A stretch of DNA of 42,117 nt from CAYPNF01 sp964411985 (GCA_964411985.1 CAYPNF010000066.1:1-42117), one strand, 5' to 3'; positions 23,971 through 33,910 are shown, counted from the first letter of the stretch. Numbers and translations: made by a program. The notes: generated from the letters alone by a model not told the origin.

Positions 23971-26900
23971 ATGAAATCTTGGTTCGCCTGCTTTTTCGGC
24001 CTGCTCGCTGGGGTTGGGTTTCTCGCCCAGCCTCCCAACCTCCACGCTCAGACCGCCCCTCTGGCCAGCCGCATCCTCGATCTCGATGGCAAAGACAGTT
24101 TCGTGGAACTTCCGGCAAACCTGTTCACCAACGAAACCGTCACCGTGGAAGGCTGGGTGAAGTGGCGTGCGTTCGGCGATTACTCCCGGTTCTTTGAGTT
24201 TTCGGATGCCGCGCTCATGGTGGGGGTCCTGAACTTCGGAACCGCCTCGGAGATAAGCGTCCAACGGGTCCACAATCGCATGTACGAGGGGCAGACGATG
24301 GAAAAGGCCCCGGCGGACTACTTGTCGGCCGACCAATGGCGGCATGTCGCGATGGTGGCGGGTACGAATTTCCTGAAGCTCTATGTCAACGGTGCGCTGG
24401 TAGCCACCGAAAACTCCAAAGCCACCTGGAAACCAGCTCAAGCGCCGGTGCTGAAGAATTTCCTTGGGCGGAGCGTGGTGAAAGAAGCCGGAAACAATCC
24501 CGACTTCAACGGTCAGATGGCGGAGATTCGCTTGTGGGCTGGGGAACGCACCGCGGAGGAAATCCGGACCCACATTCCTAATCGACTCACGGGCCGCGAA
24601 CCGGGTCTGCTGGCGCTTTGGAATTTCGCGGATGGCAGCGCTCGGGACGCTTCACCCAACGGCCGGGATGGCACGCTGGGGGGTGGGGCCCGGGTTACGG
24701 AAGGCACCCTTCCCGCCGCGACTGTCCTGGGTCCCTGGTCCAGATTGGTGGTGCGAATGGCTGATGCGAAGGGCAATCCGGTTGAAGGGGTCACCCTTCG
24801 CGCCTCCATCGACGGAGTCGAAGTGGCCCGCGGAATTAACCGCTTGAGCAGCGACGGTTCCCTGCGGGTCTGGACCGTTGCGGAGTCCGTAGATTTGGAA
24901 GCCACCAGTCCCAGCGGCCTGGCCGGTTGGACCAACCGTGTTCGCCTCCGCCATTACGGAGATCAGACGGTGGATTTGGTTTTGAAATCAGCCATTCAAA
25001 TCGCTGGACGAGCCACGGCGCTGGACGGCAAGACACCGCACGTCGGTCTGGTGGTGGAATTGGTGCAGCCGGACGTGGGAGGCGGCAGCCCGGGTAACGA
25101 GGCCCCTCCTGGCAGTGCCAAGTCCAAAGTCCAACGTCCGGATGCCGATCTGAGCCTCAGGGAAGCGACGACGACGAATCGCGTGCTGACCCTCGACGGG
25201 AAGTCTTATCTGTCCTTGCCGACCAACATCTTCGACCCCTTCGTGGGGGTCACCATCGAGGGTTGGGTCAAGTGGGACAAACTGGAGGCAGTGGTCGATT
25301 TCTTCGACTTTCGACGTGGGAATGGCGATCTGTGGATTACGCCCGGGGCTTACCTGGAGAGTGCCGGCCCCGCGAGCAATCCTCCCACCGACCTTCAAGC
25401 GGGCTTTGGAACCGGAACACCAGGCCAGGTGGCGACGGTAATGGTGCCCAACATCGTACGGGCGCATCAATGGTTTCATCTTGCCCTGGTCACCGGTCCC
25501 GAAGGTCTGAAGCTCTATGTAAACGGGGTACTCGCGGGCATCGACCCTCGTGCCGCCAGTTTTGCCGCGTTTTCCGGTGCCAATGACGCGGTGAACTTCG
25601 TTGGTAGGGACACCTATCCAACGCAGCGTCCGATGACGGGACAATTGGACGAATTCTGCATCTGGAAAACGGCGCGTACCGGGGAGGAGATTCGCTCGGA
25701 CTTGCTCACCAAATTAACCGGCCGCGAACCCGGTCTGGTCGGTCTCTGGAGTTTCGATGACCCTGCCCATCCGGGGAAGGACTCGTCCACGAACGGGTAC
25801 GATGCCGTCGTGATCGGTCCGGCGCAAAGTGACCTGGCAGCCCTGCCCATGGTGGTATCGGGCCGGATTACCGACGCCAGCGGACGCGGGTTGACCAACG
25901 CCTACCTCGAGGTGCGCCGGGCAGACGGCGAGATATCCCGTTTTCCGTCGAATGCCGCTGGCCTCTACGCCTTTACCATTCTGCCCTCCGAGCGCTGCGA
26001 TCTGTTCGCCACGGACGGCGAACGCTCCGCCTTTCGCCTTGATTTTCAACCCAGCGGTACCGGGGAGCATCAGCTGGACTGGGTACTCGCGCAGACTGGA
26101 GTTGCAGTGCCGGCCGCCCGCAGCAGCCGAGGTGAGGAGGCGCTCGTGGGAGCATCAGAACGCGGAAAGCCGAAAGCAGAAGCCGATCGGAGAGCGACGA
26201 ACGGCGCACTCCGGTTGGATGGCACCAATAGCTTCCTTGAGCTGCCGCCGGATCTGCTGGCTGGTGCCCAAGAAGTGACTTTTGAGGCCTGGTTGAAGTG
26301 GGATGCGTTTGGCAATCACCCGACCGCCTTTCATCTGGGCTACCCTTCTCGAAGCCTGATTCTGGCTACTGGCAATGACAACAATGTGGCCTTCGGTCTC
26401 AGTACCGATGTCGGAGCGATCTTTCCGTCGTTCGTCTACTCGAGCCCGATCGAACTCCACCAGTGGTGCCATGTTGCGGGGGTGGTAAGTACAAACGGCT
26501 TGCGGCTTTATCTCAACGGCGTGCTGACTCAAACCAACGACTACCGGGAAGACCTTTTCACGAAGGGTCCCCTCCAGCGGGGTTGCTTGGGCAGGCATCT
26601 GTCGGATGCCCTGGACCGTTTTCAAGGAGAGATGGATGAGGTCCGACTTTGGCGGACGGCGCGCACCCCAGAGCAGATTCGCGAGGATATCTGGCGAGGC
26701 CTCACCGGAGAGGAGGAGGGTCTGGTCGGGCTCTGGAACTTCGATGATCCCGTGAACCCGGGGCGGGATGCCTCGCCTGGCGCGCATCACGGCAGGCTCA
26801 TGGGGGGGGCCAGCATCACGAATACAACGCCGCCGGTCGTCTTGTCTGGAAACATCACGGACGCTTCCGGCAAACCCCTGCCGAATGCGAGAGTTGAGAT

Positions 26901-29900
26901 TCACATGGCCGGGCAGCCGGATCAGCACGCCACCGCGAGCGCTGCCGGTGAGTACGCCTTCTTGATGGCCCCCGGTGCGCGTTGCGATCTGTTTGTCACC
27001 ACGGGTGAGTTATCCGCCTACCGTCTCGATTTTCAACTCAGCGGGGAGCGACTCCAACGGCTGGATTGGGTGCTCACGGATGCGGGATCTGGCAGGACTG
27101 ATGACCCGTCGGCAAGTTCCCCACTCCCAGGCCAGCGAGCAGCAAGCCCTCCCGGTGTTTCCCATGTCCTCGCTGGCACCGTCGTTGCCACCGTGCTTAC
27201 GGACGAGCAGGGCGTTTTCAAGTTCGCGAACCTCAAGCCTGGCGCGTACCAGGTCCGCGCTCAAATTCCTGGTGGACGCGCCTGGTACGAGACAGGCCGA
27301 ATTCTCTTTGCTGATCCCGATGCCACGGAGGCCGAACGCGCGCGGCTGGCCAAGCTCGATTTTCAGCTGGCCCCGTTCATCAAGGGGCGCTGGAAGAAGT
27401 TCAGCGTGCTGGACGGGCTGAGATTCAACGCCGCCGGACGCAGCCTGTTCACGGCGGATGGCGCGCTTTGGAATTACGCCGCGGGTGGGCTGGCGCGTTT
27501 TGATGGACGTGAGTTCCTCCCTCTCTCCGCCGAGCAGGGCATGACGGCGGCCCCAAATTCGCCCTTGGGCGCCTGCCTGGATGCGAACGGCGTTTTCTGG
27601 ATGGGAACCGTCGAGGGTCTTTGGCGCTATCGCCCAACGGGAGGCGCTCCCGCCACGCGCTTCTCGCCGCCGAGTCTGCCCACGGACGGCATTCTTGAAA
27701 TGCAGACCACGAGCGACGGCGCGATCTGGTGGCGCACCGGCAGTGCGTTGGTCCGCTACCACGCCGGTCAAGGCGCGGTGTTCACCAACTTGTACTCGTG
27801 GCGACCGAATCCGGATTCGACGGAATACCAGGTCGTCTTCCCCTACCACCTGGCCGCATCCGGGAATCGCCTTTGGGTCACGGGACCCGGCGTGGGCCTG
27901 GTCCGATTCGACGGCACCAACCAAATCCGCTGGACCCGTCAGCAAGGGCTGCCCGCGGACGACACAGGCACGGTGACCGCCGGACCGGATGGCGAAGTCT
28001 GGCTGGCGGTGGGTGCTGAGGGTGTGGTGCGGTTCGACGGCACCAACTTCTCCCGGTTGACGCAGCGGGACGGTCTGCCCCCCGGCAGGATTACCAGCAT
28101 CAGCGTGATGCCGGATCGGCAGATTTGGTTTGGAACCGCAGAGGCCACCGTGGCCCGTTTCGATGGCCGAAGCTTCACCTACTTTGACACCTCCAGCGAT
28201 CTCACCAGCGGTCAGCGCGCCACCGCCAACCGCGAGTGCTGGGACATCCAAGCCGGCCCGGACAGGGCCATCTGGTGTGGCACCTCGGATCGCGTGTGGC
28301 GCTTTGAGGAAGGCACGTTCCGGCAGTATTCCAAGGCGGATGGGATGCCGACGGATCGCGTCAGCTCTCTGGTGGCCACGCCGGAGGGGGCCCTGGTCTG
28401 GCTCGGCCGAACGAACCTTCTGGTCACCCGCGACGGTCGGCGGTTTCGCTCGAATGCTTTGCCGGTCTCGGCCACCGGGTTGTTTCCCGGCCCGGACGGG
28501 AAGATCTACGCGACTCTGGCCGCGTTGCCGTCGTCCCCCGAGCGGATCGCGATCCTCCGCGGCAGGAGCGTGCTTTCGGTGCTGACCAACTCTGCCGGCC
28601 ACCTGAGCAACGCCTTCACGTGCCTGGCGATCACGGCGGACGCAGCGATCTGGGCCGGCACTTCCTCCAATGGGGTGGTCCGTTTCGCGAGTGCCGATGG
28701 CCCAGCCACGCTCATCCGAACCAACGGGCTGCTCACCAATTTCGTGAATGCCATTTACTGCGACCCACGGGGGGCTGTATGGATGGCGACGGAGGGTGGC
28801 ATCGTTCGGAACGAAGGCACCAACTGGACGGAGTTCGCCGCGACAAACGGCGCTTCGGCTGGGGCGGTGGGAACCTTTGAAAGCGGGCCAGATGGCACCG
28901 TTTGGTCAGGCAGCTGGCACCGTGGCTTGGCCCGGTTCGACGGCCAGCGAATGAATCCGATCGCGCCCGACCGACGGACCTTCGTCCCGGGCAGCGTTGT
29001 GAAGATTTTTCGCGCGTCCGACGGCACGCTTTGGTTTGCGACGGGAAACGGCGTGACGCGCTACGATGGCACCACCTGGATGTCATTGGATGAAGGCGAT
29101 GGTCTGCTGCCGGGCTATGTTGACAGCATTGCCCGGGATGCGAGCGGAATGTGGTTCAGCTGCGAGTATGGGTTGACGGCCTACCAGCCGATCGTTGCCA
29201 CCAACCCGATGCCCGCCGTCGCGGTGCAAACGGACCGGGTTTATACCGATCTGCAGGCGCTGCCGCACATTACCGCCGGACGCTTGATCACCTTCAAGGT
29301 CAACGCCGTGGATTTCCGCACTCGACCTGAGAAGCGCCTCTACCGCTACGCCATCGTCGCGGGCCACGTTGACTCCGCCCCGGCCAAAACCAACGCCGCG
29401 TGGCAGCCCCCGACGCCCAACGCAGAGCTGGAGTGGCCCTCCAAGTCGGCGGGCAAATACACTTTCTTCGCGCAGTCCATTGACCGCGACCTGAACTATT
29501 CGACGCCGGCCGTGGCGCATCTCACCATTGTGCCCCCTTGGTACCTCAACGCGTGGATCATGGTTCCCTCGGGTGGCATGATCCTGGGGCTTTTTGGCTG
29601 GGCCGTCGTGGCCCGTTCGTTGGTCATCCGCCGCAAGCGCGAGGCGGAGCAGTTGAAGGAGCAGCTGCTCCAGCAGGAACGCGAGGCAAGGAAGAAACTT
29701 CAGAACTCCGAAGCGCTCTACACCTCAGTCGTGGACAACTTGGATCAATGCCTGATTAGGAAAGACCTGGAGAGCCGGCTGACCTTTGCCAACGAAGTCT
29801 TTTGCAGGCTGCAAGGAGCGACCCTGGACCAGTTGATTGGGACGACCGGGTTCGAGTTGCTCGATCCAGAAGACGCCGAGCAGGTGCGAGCGGACGACCT

Positions 29901-31704
29901 CTATGTGATTGAATCCGGTCAAAAGCTCATCACAGAAGGTCGGATGAGGGATCCGCTTGATCACCAGAAGTTCATATGGCTCTACGCCGTTAAGACACCG
30001 TTGCGCGATGCTGGGGGAACGATCATCGGAGTGCAGATTATCTTTTGGGACACCACGGAGCGCAAGCTCGCCGAGGAGCAACTCAAGCAAGCCAAGGAAG
30101 CCGCCGAAGCCGCCCGACAGCAGGCCGAGTCCGCCAACGCCGCCAAGTCCCAGTTTCTGGCCAACATGAGCCATGAGTTACGAACACCTCTCAACGCCAT
30201 CATCGGTTACAGCGAGATGATGCACGAGGAGGTGGAGGAACTCGGGGTGGCGGAGCTCAAGCCCGACCTCCAAAAAGTGATCTCTGCCGCCAAACACCAG
30301 CTCGGACTCATCAACGACATCCTGGACCTTTCACGGATCGAGGCGGGAAAGATGACGCTGTACCTGGAGGACTTTGACGTCGCTACCATGATCCGCGAGG
30401 TGGGCCAGACCGTACTGCCGTTGGTGGCCAAGAATCGAAACACCTTGGAAGTGGACTGCCCAGCCGATTTGGGCTCCATGCGTGCTGACGTAACCAAGGT
30501 TCGCCAGACCCTTTTCAACTTGTTGAGCAATGCCAGCAAGTTCACCGAGCAGGGGAGCATTCGCATCATCGTGCGGCGTTTGCCATGTGCCTCCTCTGAG
30601 GGTGTGATCACCGGCGATCCAGGCAGCGAGGACGATTCTTCTTTGATCCAATTCCGGGTGACCGACACGGGCATTGGGATGACGTCGGAGGAATTAGCCA
30701 AGCTCTTTCAGCCCTTTACGCAGGCCGACGCCTCGACCACCCGGAAGTACGGTGGCACCGGGCTGGGTTTGGCGATTTGCCGAAGGTTTTGTCAGCTCAT
30801 GGGTGGTGATGTGGAGGCCGAGAGCACACCAGGCCAGGGATCCTGCTTCACCATGACCCTTCCCGCGCGAGTTCGAGGGGTCCGAACCGAGGCCGACCTT
30901 CCGCCGAGGGTCCTGGGAGTCGGGAAGGCCTCCCTGCTTAAGAAAGAAGGCGGTACCATCCTGGTGATCGATGACGAGTCCGCAGCCCGGGAATTGGTGC
31001 AGAGGGTCTTGACCAAAGAAGGCTATTCCGTGGAAACCGCCTCGGGCGGAGCGCAGGGTTTGGAGCTGGCTCGTCGCCTCAAACCTGCGGCCATAACGCT
31101 GGACGTCATGATGCCCAACATGGATGGCTGGGCTGTCCTCGCTGCCTTGAAGGCCGATCCCGCGACGGCTGACATCCCGGTGATCATGGTCACCATTGTG
31201 GATGATAAGACCTTGGGATTCGCCATGGGTGCGTCGGATTACCTGGTGAAGCCGATCAACTGGGAACGCCTGATCGGTGTCCTCGAAAAACATCGTAGCC
31301 AAAAAGCATCCCCCCACGTTTTGGTGGTCGAAGACGACCCGGCCGTTCGGGAGATGTTGCGCCGCACGCTGGAAAAACTGGGCTGGCAGATCACCGAGGC
31401 GGAGAATGGCAGAGTCGGCCTGGAGTGCTTGGCGACGCAGCTTCCCGGAGTGATCCTCCTCGACCTGATGATGCCGGAGTTGGATGGTTTCGGCCTCTTG
31501 CAGAAACTCCGTTCCCGCCCCGACGCCCGTCAGGTCCCGGTCGTGGTGATGACCGCCATGGACCTGACGGAGGCTGACCGCCGGCGTCTTAGCGGGCAAG
31601 TCAGCCTGGTTATGGAGAAGGGGATGTTCTCCACCGAGGAACTGATCCTGGAGGTGCGGCGGGCTCTCCAGGGAACCGAGGACGATCTTGCCGCCGGCAT
31701 TTGA
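23971..31704 (+). CDS. Giant membrane hybrid histidine kinase with LamG modules and a beta-propeller sensor
   Basis: 2577 residues. Signal peptide (1-27), then three LamG/concanavalin-like modules (about 33-243, 403-623, 745-950), each followed by a CnaB/carboxypeptidase-regulatory-like module. A fourth short regulatory-like module lies near 1068-1133. A large reg_prop beta-propeller covers 1137-1740, with repeats of the type ARFDG and RFDGTN plus W[FM]GT, followed by a Y_Y_Y domain (1747-1853). One membrane helix at about 1860-1883. Inside the cell: coiled coil, PAS (1913-2030), HisKA with His2068 in MSHELRTPLN, HATPase with DTGIGM and GGTGLGLAICRR, and two receivers with phospho-Asp2378 and Asp2498. 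The propeller/Y_Y_Y part resembles the Bacteroidetes hybrid systems that sense glycans in the periplasm; LamG modules would fit carbohydrate binding. There is no DNA-binding domain, so output passes to the next two genes (31-bp gap, then ATGA). Confidence 0.92.
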   Translation: MKSWFACFFGLLAGVGFLAQPPNLHAQTAPLASRILDLDGKDSFVELPANLFTNETVTVEGWVKWRAFGDYSRFFEFSDAALMVGVLNFGTASEISVQRVHNRMYEGQTMEKAPADYLSADQWRHVAMVAGTNFLKLYVNGALVATENSKATWKPAQAPVLKNFLGRSVVKEAGNNPDFNGQMAEIRLWAGERTAEEIRTHIPNRLTGREPGLLALWNFADGSARDASPNGRDGTLGGGARVTEGTLPAATVLGPWSRLVVRMADAKGNPVEGVTLRASIDGVEVARGINRLSSDGSLRVWTVAESVDLEATSPSGLAGWTNRVRLRHYGDQTVDLVLKSAIQIAGRATALDGKTPHVGLVVELVQPDVGGGSPGNEAPPGSAKSKVQRPDADLSLREATTTNRVLTLDGKSYLSLPTNIFDPFVGVTIEGWVKWDKLEAVVDFFDFRRGNGDLWITPGAYLESAGPASNPPTDLQAGFGTGTPGQVATVMVPNIVRAHQWFHLALVTGPEGLKLYVNGVLAGIDPRAASFAAFSGANDAVNFVGRDTYPTQRPMTGQLDEFCIWKTARTGEEIRSDLLTKLTGREPGLVGLWSFDDPAHPGKDSSTNGYDAVVIGPAQSDLAALPMVVSGRITDASGRGLTNAYLEVRRADGEISRFPSNAAGLYAFTILPSERCDLFATDGERSAFRLDFQPSGTGEHQLDWVLAQTGVAVPAARSSRGEEALVGASERGKPKAEADRRATNGALRLDGTNSFLELPPDLLAGAQEVTFEAWLKWDAFGNHPTAFHLGYPSRSLILATGNDNNVAFGLSTDVGAIFPSFVYSSPIELHQWCHVAGVVSTNGLRLYLNGVLTQTNDYREDLFTKGPLQRGCLGRHLSDALDRFQGEMDEVRLWRTARTPEQIREDIWRGLTGEEEGLVGLWNFDDPVNPGRDASPGAHHGRLMGGASITNTTPPVVLSGNITDASGKPLPNARVEIHMAGQPDQHATASAAGEYAFLMAPGARCDLFVTTGELSAYRLDFQLSGERLQRLDWVLTDAGSGRTDDPSASSPLPGQRAASPPGVSHVLAGTVVATVLTDEQGVFKFANLKPGAYQVRAQIPGGRAWYETGRILFADPDATEAERARLAKLDFQLAPFIKGRWKKFSVLDGLRFNAAGRSLFTADGALWNYAAGGLARFDGREFLPLSAEQGMTAAPNSPLGACLDANGVFWMGTVEGLWRYRPTGGAPATRFSPPSLPTDGILEMQTTSDGAIWWRTGSALVRYHAGQGAVFTNLYSWRPNPDSTEYQVVFPYHLAASGNRLWVTGPGVGLVRFDGTNQIRWTRQQGLPADDTGTVTAGPDGEVWLAVGAEGVVRFDGTNFSRLTQRDGLPPGRITSISVMPDRQIWFGTAEATVARFDGRSFTYFDTSSDLTSGQRATANRECWDIQAGPDRAIWCGTSDRVWRFEEGTFRQYSKADGMPTDRVSSLVATPEGALVWLGRTNLLVTRDGRRFRSNALPVSATGLFPGPDGKIYATLAALPSSPERIAILRGRSVLSVLTNSAGHLSNAFTCLAITADAAIWAGTSSNGVVRFASADGPATLIRTNGLLTNFVNAIYCDPRGAVWMATEGGIVRNEGTNWTEFAATNGASAGAVGTFESGPDGTVWSGSWHRGLARFDGQRMNPIAPDRRTFVPGSVVKIFRASDGTLWFATGNGVTRYDGTTWMSLDEGDGLLPGYVDSIARDASGMWFSCEYGLTAYQPIVATNPMPAVAVQTDRVYTDLQALPHITAGRLITFKVNAVDFRTRPEKRLYRYAIVAGHVDSAPAKTNAAWQPPTPNAELEWPSKSAGKYTFFAQSIDRDLNYSTPAVAHLTIVPPWYLNAWIMVPSGGMILGLFGWAVVARSLVIRRKREAEQLKEQLLQQEREARKKLQNSEALYTSVVDNLDQCLIRKDLESRLTFANEVFCRLQGATLDQLIGTTGFELLDPEDAEQVRADDLYVIESGQKLITEGRMRDPLDHQKFIWLYAVKTPLRDAGGTIIGVQIIFWDTTERKLAEEQLKQAKEAAEAARQQAESANAAKSQFLANMSHELRTPLNAIIGYSEMMHEEVEELGVAELKPDLQKVISAAKHQLGLINDILDLSRIEAGKMTLYLEDFDVATMIREVGQTVLPLVAKNRNTLEVDCPADLGSMRADVTKVRQTLFNLLSNASKFTEQGSIRIIVRRLPCASSEGVITGDPGSEDDSSLIQFRVTDTGIGMTSEELAKLFQPFTQADASTTRKYGGTGLGLAICRRFCQLMGGDVEAESTPGQGSCFTMTLPARVRGVRTEADLPPRVLGVGKASLLKKEGGTILVIDDESAARELVQRVLTKEGYSVETASGGAQGLELARRLKPAAITLDVMMPNMDGWAVLAALKADPATADIPVIMVTIVDDKTLGFAMGASDYLVKPINWERLIGVLEKHRSQKASPHVLVVEDDPAVREMLRRTLEKLGWQITEAENGRVGLECLATQLPGVILLDLMMPELDGFGLLQKLRSRPDARQVPVVVMTAMDLTEADRRRLSGQVSLVMEKGMFSTEELILEVRRALQGTEDDLAAGI

Positions 31705-31735
31705 ACTTGAACCCACGGACTGACTCTCGAATTGA

Positions 31736-32119
31736 ATGACTATGCCTAAGGTACTACTGGTGGAAGACAACGAAATGAACCGCGATATGCTTTCGCGGCG
31801 TTTAGAACGGAAAGGTTACAGTGTGTTGTTGGCGCTGGACGGAGCAGAAGGAGTCGCCAGAGCGCGCACCGACCAGCCGGACTTGATCCTGATGGACATG
31901 AGCCTTCCGGTGATGGATGGGTGGGAAGCGACGCGCCAGCTGAAGGCCGATCCAGCCACTCGCGGCATCCCGATCATTGCGCTGACGGCCCACGCCATGG
32001 TGAGTGATGAACTCAAAGCCAGGGAGAGTGGGTGTGATGATTTTGACACCAAACCGATTGAGCTGGTGCGTTTGCTGGAGAAGATGCAGGCCCAACTGGC
32101 GGCGCGAGCGGCTTCATGA
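31736..32119 (+). CDS. Stand-alone receiver domain protein
   Basis: 127 residues, a single CheY/Spo0F-like receiver: acidic pocket LLVEDNE, phospho-Asp54 in LILMDMSLPVMDG, Thr84 in IALTAH, Lys106 in DTKPIE. It has no output domain and probably serves as a phosphotransfer intermediate. ATG 31736 and ATG 31742 are both possible; the second gives the more usual MPKVLLVED. It lies 31 bp after the giant kinase, and its stop overlaps the start of the phosphatase gene (ATGA). Residues 15-28 are nearly identical to the receiver of that next protein, pointing to a domain duplication within the operon. Confidence 0.93.
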   Translation: MTMPKVLLVEDNEMNRDMLSRRLERKGYSVLLALDGAEGVARARTDQPDLILMDMSLPVMDGWEATRQLKADPATRGIPIIALTAHAMVSDELKARESGCDDFDTKPIELVRLLEKMQAQLAARAAS

Positions 32120-33846
32120 GCGATAGCCCTTCCAATGGCGCCGTTCCGGTTCCTGGAAAGAGCCTTCCGAGCCCGGCTGGCCCTACGGGTCGGGGAGGGA
32201 GCGGACGGAACTTCTCCCGTATCCGGCACGAACTTCGTACCCCGATCAACCATGTCCTGGGCTATTGCGAAATGCTCCTGGAAGATCCCGGTGTTCCTTC
32301 GGCCTTCCAACCTGATCTTCAGAGGATTCACTCCGGAGGCCGCCAACTGCTGGCGCTGATCACCCAGTACTTTGACGAAGAGACTTTCGCCCCCAACCTG
32401 GATCTTCACAAGCTGTACCACGATTTACGCACGCCGGTGAATCACATCATCGGGTACAGTGAACTGCTCCAGGAGCAAGCCCAGGAATCAGGCCATGCGT
32501 CGTTACTGCCCGACCTGGGCAAAATCCATGAAGCAGCCCATACCTGGCTTGAATTGATGTCCGGCTACTTGATTGGCTTGCGCAACCAATCTGACACAGA
32601 AGGGGGAGCAAGCAGTGGGGAAAGCAGCCTCGAACTGGGACTGGGTCCCGGGGTTGGATTTCAAACGCCCCTGCCGCGAAGTGCTGAAGCAACCCGCCCC
32701 GACGTCGGATCCCTGTTGATTGTGGACGATGATCCAGCCAACCGTGACATGCTCTCACGGCGATTGGAGCGGCAAGGGTACAAGGTGACGGTCACCTCCA
32801 GCGGGATCAAGGCGCTCCAGCTTGCGCGACGGGAGAAGTTCGACCTGGTGCTCCTGGACATGATCATGCCTGGTCTGGACGGGATGCAGGTGCTGGCCAG
32901 GTTCAAGTCCGAGCCAGGGCTCCGTGAGATCCCAATCATCATGTTATCGGCTTTGGACCAGGAGGATGGGATAGCCCGTTGCGTGGAGATGGGTGCGGAG
33001 GATTACCTCTCCAAACCCTGCAACCCCATTTTCTTGAGAGCCAGGATTGGGGCCTGTTTGGAGAAGAAGAGGTTGTTGGACAAAGAGCGGGCGACCCACC
33101 AGGCGTTGATGAAGAGTCAGAAACATCTGGCGTCCGAGTTGGCGAACGCAGCGTCTTATGTTCGTTCTTTGTTGCCCGAGCGGCTCCAGGGAGCGATTCA
33201 GGCGGATTGGTGTTTCGAACCGTGTGAGCAGTTGGGGGGGGATGCCTTTGGTTATCACTGGCTGGATCCTGAGCATTTTGCGATCTACCTGCTGGACGTC
33301 TGTGGGCACGGTGTGGGCAGTGCCTTGCTGTCCGTATCAGCGGCCAACGTTCTACGCGCTCAGTCTTTGTCAGGCGTGGATTTTCGAAAGCCCGCCGAGG
33401 TCTTGGCGGGGCTCAACCGTACCTTCCGTATGGAGCGGCATAACAACCTCTATTTTACCCTGTGGTACGGCGTTTTTTCTCCCGCAAGCAGAAACCTGGC
33501 CTTTGCCAGTGGGGGACATCCTCCAGCAGTTCTCCTGAGTGGGGCTGATGCACCAATCGCTTTGCAGACGGGAGGGCCAGCGGTCGGATGCCTGGAGGAA
33601 GCCGAATTTTCGGACGCCGAGGTGATTCTGGCTTCGGGCTCGCGCCTGGTGGTCCTGAGCGATGGCGTCTACGAGATCGAGAACCCCGCTGGGCAGACAG
33701 GCTCCTACTCCCAGTACTTCGCGCTCTTCTCCACCCCTACTTTTCCCTCTCTCACTCCGAAAGAACAGTTGGAATACGCAAGGTGTGTGCGTGGGGGAGG
33801 TGTCCTGGAGGACGACTTTTCGTTGATTGATTTGAGATTCCCGTGA
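32116..33846 (+). CDS. Tandem HisKA - receiver - PP2C (RsbU/SpoIIE-like) phosphatase
   Basis: 576 residues with an unusual layout. Two DHp-like segments start at IRHELRTPINHVLGY (His38) and YHDLRTPVNHIIGY (His102). Each has the second-helix pattern (PDLQRI, PDLGKI), but neither is followed by an ATPase domain. A receiver (about 200-320) has IVDDD, phospho-Asp248 in LLDMIMPGLDG and a Lys in YLSKPCN. The PP2C/SpoIIE domain (about 345-575) has metal-site GGDAFGY (Asp366), LLDVCGHGVGSALL (Asp394), SDGVYE and DDFSLIDLR. By family knowledge such phosphatases dephosphorylate STAS anti-anti-sigma factors, and one is encoded at 34361-34666. The DHp segments cannot autophosphorylate in cis, so they would receive or return phosphate; that is inference. 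Confidence 0.9.
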   Translation: MSDSPSNGAVPVPGKSLPSPAGPTGRGGSGRNFSRIRHELRTPINHVLGYCEMLLEDPGVPSAFQPDLQRIHSGGRQLLALITQYFDEETFAPNLDLHKLYHDLRTPVNHIIGYSELLQEQAQESGHASLLPDLGKIHEAAHTWLELMSGYLIGLRNQSDTEGGASSGESSLELGLGPGVGFQTPLPRSAEATRPDVGSLLIVDDDPANRDMLSRRLERQGYKVTVTSSGIKALQLARREKFDLVLLDMIMPGLDGMQVLARFKSEPGLREIPIIMLSALDQEDGIARCVEMGAEDYLSKPCNPIFLRARIGACLEKKRLLDKERATHQALMKSQKHLASELANAASYVRSLLPERLQGAIQADWCFEPCEQLGGDAFGYHWLDPEHFAIYLLDVCGHGVGSALLSVSAANVLRAQSLSGVDFRKPAEVLAGLNRTFRMERHNNLYFTLWYGVFSPASRNLAFASGGHPPAVLLSGADAPIALQTGGPAVGCLEEAEFSDAEVILASGSRLVVLSDGVYEIENPAGQTGSYSQYFALFSTPTFPSLTPKEQLEYARCVRGGGVLEDDFSLIDLRFP

Positions 33847-33877
33847 TCAGGAGCGCGGGATGTGGGAAAGGGATGCG

Positions 33878-33900
33878 TTAGGGGAGGTCTTTTCCTCTAA
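33878..33900. terminator. Hairpin between convergent genes, possible terminator
   Basis: TTAGGGGA (33878-33885), 7-nt loop, TCCTCTAA (33893-33900): 8 bp with one G-U pair, followed on the plus strand by GCGTTTT. It lies between the phosphatase stop and the RsbW-like stop. Confidence 0.4.
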
Positions 33901-33910
33901 GCGTTTTCCC

